This document shows positions 1 to 5,579 of a DNA stretch of 7,746 bases, piece after piece. Under the pieces are notes generated by a model, which worked only from the letters and a program-made list of their open reading frames with translations, searched no databases and was not told where the DNA came from. Position 1 is the stretch's first letter. The number at the start of each line of letters is the position of its first letter. The DNA comes from Candidatus Paceibacter sp. (lineage in GTDB: Bacteria; Patescibacteriota; Minisyncoccia; Phycocordibacterales; JABAAK01): assembly GCA_014238475.1 (NCBI GenBank), contig JABAAZ010000011.1:1-7746 (forward strand), written 5' to 3'. A program made the position numbers and the translations under genes.

Positions 1-374
1 ACAGGTTTGACAATTTCCGATGGTTGTATTGTTGCAAATCCGAGAGAAAACCACCTGAATGCACCCCCTTTTGCTTCCCCAAAGAGAACTAAATAAAGAA
101 TCACAGCAACAGTTGAAACAGACATTAAAACAATCACCCAATTTTTTCTAAACCACCTATAATCAAAAAATTTCCAAATTATAAAAAAAAATATCCAACC
201 TAAGATAATGGCTGATAACTGAATTAAGATGCCAAGAAATATTCTATATGATTCACCTACAACAAATAGGGATGTATAGGAAGATAAAAACACTCCAAGA
301 CCAAAAAGTTGTAATGTTATAAGTAAAAAAATAATTATTTTTGCACTATTGTAATTTGTTATAGAAAATTTCAA
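1..374 (-). CDS. FtsW/RodA/SpoVE (SEDS) family peptidoglycan glycosyltransferase, N-terminal part, cut by window edge
   Basis: SEDS proteins are multi-spanning membrane glycosyltransferases that polymerise lipid II into glycan strands, working with a class B PBP in the divisome (FtsW) or elongasome (RodA). The minus strand is open from 374 to the left edge, giving 124 residues. Hydrophobic segments lie at about residues 12-35, 45-65 and 80-98. The SEDS hallmark follows at residues 103-120: Gly-Gly-Ala-x-Arg-Trp, then Leu-Gly and Gln-Pro-Ser-Glu (117-120), with a Lys at 123. An in-frame TAA at 381-383 leaves the TTG at 372-374 as the only usual start codon near the N-terminus; the first ATG is far inside the hallmark-bearing region. 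The gene starts 15 bases after the mraY stop, so the two are probably co-transcribed. The sequence cannot tell FtsW from RodA because the C-terminal two thirds are missing; the mraY neighbour leans toward FtsW. Confidence 0.88.
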   Translation of the reverse strand, partial: MKFSITNYNSAKIIIFLLITLQLFGLGVFLSSYTSLFVVGESYRIFLGILIQLSAIILGWIFFFIIWKFFDYRWFRKNWVIVLMSVSTVAVILYLVLFGEAKGGAFRWFSLGFATIQPSEIVKP

Positions 375-389
375 ATTATTTTATTAATT

Positions 390-1436
390 TTATATAAATA
401 CCAGCAAAATACCAATCATAGAAACCACAATAGAAACAACACTATATCTAGAGACTACAGACGCATCTGGCATTCCACCAAGTTGAAATGTATGATGTAT
501 TGGAGTTATTTTAAATAATGGCTTTTTGAAAACAATCCAGAAGAAATATTGTAAAACAATAGTTGCTGTTGTCATAATCATCAAGAATCCAGCAAACAGT
601 GAAAAAACTATTCCACCTACTCCAAGCGCAGATGAAAGAAACGATATTGATGCAAGCAAAACAAGTGCAGACATAACACCAACTTCCCCCATATAGAATT
701 TAGCTGGTGTAATATTAAACCAATGAAAACCAAGCAAGGCTCCAACAAACGCAAAACATATTGCAGCAAGTGGTAGTAAAACTACATTAGAAAGAAGTAA
801 AAAAATACCTAAAAATAAAAATGCTGATTTATATACAGTTGATGCAAGTCCGTCTATACCATCAATAGGTGATGTAGAAATCCAACAGGTAAACCATAAT
901 GCAGACAAAACAGGCATCCATGAGGACACATTCCATACATACGAATACTTGCCAATCCCTATATTTAACGTTTCAAAACCAAAACTGTTTAAAGCTAGTC
1001 CAAACAAAAATCCAACAATCAGAAAAAATAAAAGTTTGTATTTGAATGGTATTTCTTTTCTGTTTTCTCTTATATCCATAAAATCATCAAGAAAACCAAA
1101 CAAAGAAGCAGCGACAAAAACTGCAAAAATCACAAAAATTATTTCATTTTTTGCAAAATAACTATAGAGACCAAGTAATATTGTTGTTGGAACTACAAAC
1201 GAAAATCCACCCATTCTTGGTGTTTTGTCTCCTTCCTCAATCTTTTTTTTTTGTATTTGATTAAACGGAATAGCCTCTACACCATCCAAGGTCATTTTTG
1301 TATTATCAGTCCTCCATGTTTTTTTTAATACAAGTATTTTAATCAAATGTGGTGTAAATAATAAAGTTAAAAATAAACTTGTAAAAAATGAAATTGGTAT
1401 CAATATTAGTGGATTACTGAGTACAACTGAATACAT
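390..1436 (-). CDS. mraY: Phospho-N-acetylmuramoyl-pentapeptide transferase (MraY)
   Basis: MraY is an integral membrane enzyme that transfers phospho-MurNAc-pentapeptide from UDP to undecaprenyl phosphate, forming lipid I, the first membrane step of peptidoglycan synthesis. The 348-residue product has about ten hydrophobic segments. Family motifs appear in order: Thr-Pro-Arg-Met-Gly-Gly (72-77), an Asp-Asp pair in the 115-121 loop (D117, D118), Ile-Asp-Gly-Ile-Asp-Gly-Leu-Ala (191-198), Phe-Asn (240-241) followed by Met-Gly-Glu-Val-Gly (249-253), and Pro-Ile-His-His (312-315). Two positions differ from typical MraY: the Asn before the DGxDG motif is Ser, and the usual Gly-Asp-Thr-Gly is Gly-Glu-Val-Gly. 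I chose the ATG at 1436. The open frame continues upstream to 1538, but that 34-residue extension is Tyr/Phe/Lys-rich, unlike the family N-terminus, and would overlap the divergent nuclease gene and the promoter region. The SEDS gene follows 15 bases downstream. Confidence 0.92.
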   Translation of the reverse strand: MYSVVLSNPLILIPISFFTSLFLTLLFTPHLIKILVLKKTWRTDNTKMTLDGVEAIPFNQIQKKKIEEGDKTPRMGGFSFVVPTTILLGLYSYFAKNEIIFVIFAVFVAASLFGFLDDFMDIRENRKEIPFKYKLLFFLIVGFLFGLALNSFGFETLNIGIGKYSYVWNVSSWMPVLSALWFTCWISTSPIDGIDGLASTVYKSAFLFLGIFLLLSNVVLLPLAAICFAFVGALLGFHWFNITPAKFYMGEVGVMSALVLLASISFLSSALGVGGIVFSLFAGFLMIMTTATIVLQYFFWIVFKKPLFKITPIHHTFQLGGMPDASVVSRYSVVSIVVSMIGILLVFI

Positions 1437-1442
1437 ATATCG

Positions 1443-1471
1443 GTTATAATAACACAAAGAAAAATAGTAAA
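1443..1471 (-). promoter_or_regulatory. Putative mraY promoter, giving a leaderless or near-leaderless mRNA
   Basis: On the minus strand TTTACT (1471-1466) and TATAAC (1448-1443) are 17 bases apart, a sigma-70-like arrangement. The -10 ends 6 bases before the mraY ATG at 1436, so transcription would begin at or next to the start codon. This is a pattern match in AT-rich DNA with no experimental support. Confidence 0.4.
1445..1450 (+). promoter_or_regulatory. Putative -10 element for the nuclease-dsbA unit
   Basis: A perfect TATAAT lies in the divergent intergenic region and would start transcription near 1457, about 37 bases before the GTG at 1494. The -35 region at the right distance (around 1422-1427) is poor. 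The hexamer overlaps the mraY -10 on the other strand. Confidence 0.35.
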
Positions 1472-1493
1472 ATAGTAAAAATAAATATTTATT

Positions 1494-2078
1494 GTGAATA
1501 AACTTGTCTTTGATATAGAAACACAAAACACATTTCAAGACACTGGGTCAAAAAATCCCGAGACGTTATCTATATCAGTGGTAGCAATATATGATTATCA
1601 AAAAAATAAATATTTAGCCTTTTCTGAAAATGAATTGGATCAATTGTGGCCATATATTGACTCAGCAGACACACTAATAGGTTTTAACTCAAATCACTTT
1701 GATATACCGATACTAAACAAATATTATAAATATGATTTAAAAAAGAAAAAAAGTATAGATATATTAGAAATGGTAAAAAATTCACTTGGGAGAAGATTAA
1801 AATTAGACTGGATAGCAAAAGGAACACTCGGTTACTGCAAATCAGGTCATGGACTTGAAGCGATAGAATGGTGGAAAAATGGCGAGATTGATAAAATTAA
1901 AAAATACTGTATAGACGATGTAAAAATAACAAAAGAAGTTTTTGAATATGTTGTAGAAAACAACTCATTAAAATATGAAGATTTTGGTAATACAAACGAA
2001 ATCAAAATAGACACAACTCTATATCTAGATCCGACTACAGAAGATGAAATTAGTAATACAAGTTTAAATTTTTTGTAA
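1494..2078 (+). CDS. DEDDy-type 3'-5' exonuclease, RNase H-like fold, stand-alone domain
   Basis: The 194-residue product looks like a small DnaQ/DEDD superfamily nuclease, closest in layout to the predicted 3'-5' exonuclease families with a YprB/RNase_H_2-like domain. The catalytic motifs are visible in order: ExoI Phe-Asp-Ile-Glu-Thr (D7, E9); ExoII Gly-Phe-Asn-Ser-Asn-His-Phe-Asp (63-70, likely D70); and ExoIII Tyr-Cys-Ile-Asp-Asp (138-142), where Tyr-x3-Asp marks the DEDDy subtype. These four acidic residues normally hold two metal ions that cleave DNA or RNA from the 3' end. There is no helicase or polymerase domain, no signal peptide, and the acidic 30-residue tail looks unstructured. 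I chose the GTG at 1494 because it places the ExoI motif at residue 6, as usual for the fold. The dsbA-like gene follows 14 bases later. The substrate and process cannot be told from sequence. Confidence 0.8.
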   Translation: MNKLVFDIETQNTFQDTGSKNPETLSISVVAIYDYQKNKYLAFSENELDQLWPYIDSADTLIGFNSNHFDIPILNKYYKYDLKKKKSIDILEMVKNSLGRRLKLDWIAKGTLGYCKSGHGLEAIEWWKNGEIDKIKKYCIDDVKITKEVFEYVVENNSLKYEDFGNTNEIKIDTTLYLDPTTEDEISNTSLNFL

Positions 2079-2081
2079 TAC

Positions 2082-2094
2082 TATATATATATAT
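2082..2094 (+). repeat. Alternating TA tract (6.5 units) just before dsbA-like start
   Basis: Thirteen bases of uninterrupted TA repeat fill most of the 14-base gap between the nuclease stop and the DsbA-like ATG, running into the start codon. It leaves no room for a Shine-Dalgarno sequence and keeps the initiation region unpaired or only weakly paired. Short dinucleotide tracts can change length by replication slippage. Confidence 0.7.
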
Positions 2095-2770
2095 GAAATA
2101 CATTAATCACTTTTTAATAATTTTTTCTGGACTTTTAATAGCATTTCTTATTATTTATAAAGATAGTAGAGAAAATTTTAAAATAGATGATATAGAAATA
2201 CCATCCCCAAAAAAAGCATTTTTTATTGAAGAGGGTGATATTATAATTGGAAATAAAGATGCTAACTTTTTTTTCATAGAATATATTGACTTGCAATGTC
2301 CTTCATGTAAGGAATTTCACCCACACCTACATTCATTAATAGCTAGTAGACATGTTACATCCGGAGAAGTTGCTGTTGTAATAAGACACGGACCACATAT
2401 AGATAATCTGTCTACTGAAAAAGCATTAGCTACTGAGTGTGTTAGAAGAAATTATGGAGACAATAAAGCACTATCCTTCATTGATCAAACTATTTTGGTT
2501 GTAGAAGAAACACAATACCCTACAGAAAGAATTGAAAAAATTTTTAATAATTTAGGTATAAATCTTGAAAAAATCAAACAGTGCAAATCTATTACTGGTG
2601 ATGTAAGAATTAAATTTGAGCAAAAAACAAAAGATATAATCAATAGTTTGCAAATAATAGAAACACCGTATATACAAATATTAGACAACAATGGTACTGA
2701 ATTATATTCAGCATCTGGAGTGCATACATTTGAAGAATTAACAAACCTTTTCTTTCAATTACTCGAATAA
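2093..2770 (+). CDS. DsbA-like membrane-anchored thiol-disulfide oxidoreductase
   Basis: The 225-residue product is a thioredoxin-fold protein of the DsbA/BdbD type (Thioredoxin_4 family) that most likely forms or exchanges disulfides in proteins outside the membrane. Residues 5-22 are a single hydrophobic segment after a short N-terminus, acting as an uncleaved anchor or signal; no lipobox cysteine is present. The thioredoxin domain starts near residue 45. The active site is Cys-Pro-Ser-Cys (69-72) after a beta strand ending Glu-Tyr-Ile-Asp, and the cis-proline loop is Thr-Pro at 191-192. Two further cysteines, C116 and C164, lie in the inserted helical domain at positions where related DsbA proteins often have a second disulfide. 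The ATG at 2093 is the first codon and gives a complete anchor. The gene probably shares an mRNA with the upstream nuclease. Its last 12 bases overlap the converging glyS end. Confidence 0.87.
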   Translation: MKYINHFLIIFSGLLIAFLIIYKDSRENFKIDDIEIPSPKKAFFIEEGDIIIGNKDANFFFIEYIDLQCPSCKEFHPHLHSLIASRHVTSGEVAVVIRHGPHIDNLSTEKALATECVRRNYGDNKALSFIDQTILVVEETQYPTERIEKIFNNLGINLEKIKQCKSITGDVRIKFEQKTKDIINSLQIIETPYIQILDNNGTELYSASGVHTFEELTNLFFQLLE

Positions 2771-4132
2771 CTCAGGAGATAAAGACTTTTTTAAATCGGA
2801 AACTTTTACTCTATCTTGTTTCATCGAATCCCTATTCCTTATTGTGACCGTGTCATCTTCTAGTGTCTGATAATCCACTGTAATACAAAATGGTGTTCCA
2901 ACCTCATCTGCTCTTCTGTATCTTTTTCCTATACTTTGTGTTTCATCATAAAGACAAACATAATCACCAGATAACATATTAAACACAGAAGTCGCTTTTT
3001 GCCTAAGATTTTCTTTTTTAAACAAAGGCAAGACAGCAACATATATCGGAGCAATTTCTGGTTTTAGTTTTAACACGACTCTTGTTGTTTTATCCGGTAA
3101 TTCCTCTTCTGTATAAGACTCAAGTAACACAGCTAAAAACAATCTCTCAACACCGATTGAAGTCTCAATTATATTTGGAGTGTAATTTTTTTTTGTTATT
3201 TCATCAAAAAACCCCATTGTTGTTTTTGAAAATTTTTGATGTTGAGAAAGATCCCAATCACCGCGATCATGTATACCTTCAAGTTCTTTCCATCCAACTG
3301 GATATTTGTATTCAATATCCAATGCATTTTTACAATAAAAAACTAAATTATCATGTTCTTTATATCTGATGTTTTCTTCAGATATTCCGAGTGAGATTAA
3401 AAATTCAAAGCTTGATTTTTTAAATCTTTCAAAATTTTCTTTTGAGTTACTTGGGAAATCAAAATATTGCATCTCCATTTGTTGAAACTCTCTTAATCGA
3501 AATACAAATTGCCTCGCAGATATTTCATTACGGAAAGCCTTTCCGATTTGCGCTACACCAAATGAAATATTTTTGTTTATTGAATTTGATATATTTTTAT
3601 AATTTATAAAAATTCCCTGACACGTCTCTCCCCTTAAGTAAGATTTTCCAAACTTAGTTTTATTAAGATTTGATTCCACTAACAAATTAACAAATTCTGG
3701 ATCTTGCAGATTATTTGTATCAACACCATCAATTTTTATATTTCTTCAAGTTCAATTTTCATTGAATATTTTTTTTATTTTATCTATATCTGTAATTCCG
3801 TTACAATCTATGTTAATTTTTTCCAATAAGTGATCAACCCTATATTTAATTCCTGTTTTTTTATCTGTTGTACATGGGTCAGAAAAATTAGATGTGTGTC
3901 CTGAAGCCTCCCAAACCTTTGGATTAGTAAAAATAGCAGAATTTATACCAAAAATATCCTTATTTCTATGAACTGTTTCCTTCCACCATTTTGCTTTTAT
4001 GTTTTTTTCTAACTCAACTCCAAGAGGTCCATAATCATATACACCAGAAAAACCATCATAAATTTCTGATGATGGAAACATAAAACCTCTAGATTTACAT
4101 AACTTTATAACTGCTTCCCATTTATTTTCCAT
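2759..4132 (-). CDS. glyS: Glycyl-tRNA synthetase (alpha2 type), reading frame interrupted by two in-frame UGA codons
   Basis: GlyRS charges tRNA-Gly with glycine; this is the single-chain class II form of about 460 residues. Codons 1-126 (4132-3755) hold motif 1 and the Tyr-Asp-Tyr-Gly-Pro-Leu-Gly loop, then Lys-Val-Trp-Glu-Ala-Ser-Gly-His. UGA follows at codons 127 (3752-3754) and 129 (3746-3748). The same frame then continues without a stop to TAA at 2759-2761, with Leu-Arg-Gly-Glu-Thr (166-170), motif 2 Phe-Arg-Asn-Glu (200-203), motif 3 Glu-Thr-Ser-Ile-Gly-Val-Glu-Arg (323-330) and the anticodon-binding domain from about 360, including Ser-Ile-Gly-Lys-Arg-Tyr-Arg-Arg. Read through, it is 457 residues, the normal family length, with every core motif present. 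The zinc-ribbon cysteines of many bacterial GlyRS are missing, as in the staphylococcal form. A strict standard-code reading gives a 126-residue fragment and a downstream fragment that could only restart at weak codons such as TTG at 3685. The start lies 8 bases after the carboxypeptidase stop. Confidence 0.85.
3746..3754 (-). other. Paired in-frame UGA codons (UGA-ACU-UGA) within glyS
   Basis: On the minus strand codons 127-129 of glyS read TGA ACT TGA. The surrounding frame is open on both sides and encodes matching GlyRS segments. The site falls in a variable linker between the region after Ser-Gly-His and the segment that aligns with the conserved Thr-Glu-x-Arg-x-Phe-Asn-Leu strand of the family, so it does not replace a catalytic residue. 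Confidence 0.9.
3751..3766. repeat. Perfect 6-bp inverted repeat around a 4-base loop at the first glyS UGA
   Basis: TTCAAT (3751-3756) and ATTGAA (3761-3766) are exact reverse complements separated by four bases. In glyS mRNA this forms UUCAAU-GAAA-AUUGAA, a short stem closed by a GNRA-type tetraloop, with the first UGA inside the 3' arm. The stem is AU-rich and weak, so a stable structure is not assured. Confidence 0.6.
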
Positions 4133-4139
4133 ATTTATA

Positions 4140-4145
4140 ATTATA
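4140..4145 (-). promoter_or_regulatory. Possible internal -10 element for glyS
   Basis: TATAAT on the minus strand (4145-4140) spans the TAA stop of the carboxypeptidase gene and ends 7 bases before the glyS ATG, the same spacing as at trpS. The -35 region at 17-18 bases is poor. Given the base composition this could be chance; glyS may simply be read from the scpA promoter. Confidence 0.25.
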
Positions 4146-5031
4146 TATCATTAAGTTTTTTATGGTTAATCACTATATTTATCAGTTTCTCTACATCATT
4201 AAATCTCTCTTCAAATGTAGAAGAAAGTACAACTATAGCTATTTTTGAATTCTTTATATTTATTACAATTGCTAAGTTGCCACCAGCTAAATCAGTATAC
4301 CCTGTTTTTGAAATGAAAATATTATTAAACTTTTTGGTCAGTATGTTTGTATTAGTAGCTTCAAACAGACGCTTATCAACGGTATAAAACTTTTTTGAAT
4401 ATATACCAGTGTCATAAATAATATCGGACAACTCCTCTATAGAAAGTTTTAATATAGAAACTATGTCTTTTGGTGAACTTTTTGCACTAGATAAACCTAG
4501 GTGTATATCAAGTCCAGTTGAATTTGTAAAATAAGATTGATTTAAATTTTTATCTTGCTGATATTTTTTTACTAAATCAAAAAAATCATAACCAGTGACT
4601 TCTTCTACATGCCTCTGTATTGCTGTTATACCAATATTTGAAGACTCAATTAATGAAAATTTAAGCAGTTCTTCAGCATCCCACCTATCGCCAACTTTTA
4701 AATCTGTATTGGCATAAACATTTAAATCTTGTGTTGTTATTTCTATTTCATCCCCTTTTGAAAAATATTGGTGTGCGACCAATGCAGAAACGATTTTAGA
4801 TATAGATGCTGTTGGGTATGTAAAAGAACTGTTTTTTTCAAGCAAAATTTCATTATGATCTAAATCATATACTATGTACCCATCTGCTTTTATTTTATAT
4901 TTACTAATATCGATATTTATTTGGCTTTTTTTTAATGACACAATTTCTGGTGTGTTAATTTTGATGGAGAAAAAATTCAGCAGGATTACACAAACGAGTG
5001 ATGATAAAAAAAAGACTATTATTTTATACAT
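4141..5031 (-). CDS. Serine-type D-alanyl-D-alanine carboxypeptidase (peptidase S11, DacA-like PBP)
   Basis: Low-molecular-weight PBPs of the S11 family remove or cut at terminal D-Ala in peptidoglycan stem peptides, trimming the wall outside the membrane. The 296-residue protein has an N-terminal hydrophobic segment (about residues 4-22) serving as anchor or signal, then the transpeptidase fold with all three active-site motifs: Ser-Ile-Ser-Lys (76-79, S76 nucleophile), Ser-Ser-Asn (130-132) and Lys-Thr-Gly (242-244). It is shorter than E. coli DacA and ends soon after the catalytic domain, without the extra beta domain and C-terminal amphipathic anchor, which fits attachment by the N-terminal segment. 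The ATG at 5031 is 3 bases after the scpB stop, and the stop is 8 bases before glyS, so it is an operon member. A carboxypeptidase next to scpAB is also found in Firmicutes. Endopeptidase activity is an equally possible role. Confidence 0.88.
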   Translation of the reverse strand: MYKIIVFFLSSLVCVILLNFFSIKINTPEIVSLKKSQINIDISKYKIKADGYIVYDLDHNEILLEKNSSFTYPTASISKIVSALVAHQYFSKGDEIEITTQDLNVYANTDLKVGDRWDAEELLKFSLIESSNIGITAIQRHVEEVTGYDFFDLVKKYQQDKNLNQSYFTNSTGLDIHLGLSSAKSSPKDIVSILKLSIEELSDIIYDTGIYSKKFYTVDKRLFEATNTNILTKKFNNIFISKTGYTDLAGGNLAIVINIKNSKIAIVVLSSTFEERFNDVEKLINIVINHKKLNDI

Positions 5032-5034
5032 AAA

Positions 5035-5577
5035 CTACTGATACATCTTTTTAATCTCTTCTAAACTCTCTTGCATTTTGTATCTTGTTTGTTCGTAGTT
5101 TGGTAATTTTTCCACAGAATCTACTCCTATACTAGATAAAAAATCCAATGTGACCATATAAAGACTTGTTTTGCTATCTGTTTTGGAAACTAATCCTCGT
5201 AGGACAAGTTGTTTTAATATAAAATGCGTATTTACACCACGAATAAAGTCTATATCTATTTTTTTTATTGGTCCGCAATATGCAATCGTTGTTAGGGTCT
5301 CTCGTACTCGTTTTGACAGTGGTCCATCTGTCTCCTCTTTTTTTATTTCTTTTATTTTTTCTGAAATACTTTGATTTGTATAGAAACCAATAAAATTTCC
5401 GTTATCACTTAAACAAATTCCCCTATCTTGATAGTCGGTTTTTAAATCTGTTATTATTTTTTCAAGAATATCATTTTTAATATTAATTTTTTTTGAAATA
5501 TTTGATCTGCTTATTTCCCCTCCTGATAAAAATATAAGAGCTTCTACTATTTTTTTTTGTTCGCTATTTGTATCCAT
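5035..5577 (-). CDS. scpB: Segregation and condensation protein B
   Basis: ScpB is a small dimeric winged-helix protein that binds ScpA and, with SMC, forms the bacterial condensin that compacts and separates chromosomes. The 180-residue product shows two winged-helix domains: residues about 7-75, and about 85-160 with Arg-Gly-Val-Asn-Thr-His-Phe-Ile-Leu (113-121) and Leu-Arg-Gly-Leu-Val (125-129), the most conserved ScpB stretch. It is close to the usual length of 170-200 residues. The C-terminal 20 residues are charged and probably form a helix. The ATG at 5577 lies 2 bases after the scpA stop, and the TAG stop, the only TAG in the window, lies 3 bases before the carboxypeptidase ATG. Translational coupling is likely, since no ribosome binding sequence is visible. 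Confidence 0.9.
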   Translation of the reverse strand: MDTNSEQKKIVEALIFLSGGEISRSNISKKINIKNDILEKIITDLKTDYQDRGICLSDNGNFIGFYTNQSISEKIKEIKKEETDGPLSKRVRETLTTIAYCGPIKKIDIDFIRGVNTHFILKQLVLRGLVSKTDSKTSLYMVTLDFLSSIGVDSVEKLPNYEQTRYKMQESLEEIKKMYQ

Positions 5578-5579
5578 AT

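Noticed and set aside
949..1161. Open frames of 65-95 codons opposite mraY, dsbA, glyS, scpA, scpB and trpS
   Set aside because: They lie entirely within well-supported genes in other frames, have no family features and odd composition; they are shadows of AT-rich coding sequence.
1437..1538. A 34-residue N-terminal extension of MraY reaching back to 1538
   Set aside because: It is a Tyr/Phe/Lys-rich stretch unlike any MraY N-terminus, covers the promoter region and overlaps the divergent nuclease gene; the ATG at 1436 gives a normal-length protein.
2759..3685. Treating the C-terminal GlyRS part as an independent gene starting at TTG 3685
   Set aside because: The start would fall within a conserved strand of the catalytic domain, no ribosome-binding or promoter signal precedes it, and the frame continues upstream in phase with the N-terminal half. 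A split enzyme cannot be excluded but is less likely.
3746..3754. Selenocysteine at the glyS UGA codons
   Set aside because: GlyRS has no conserved Cys at this linker, two Sec residues two positions apart would be exceptional, and there is no strong hairpin just downstream of either UGA as bacterial SECIS elements require.
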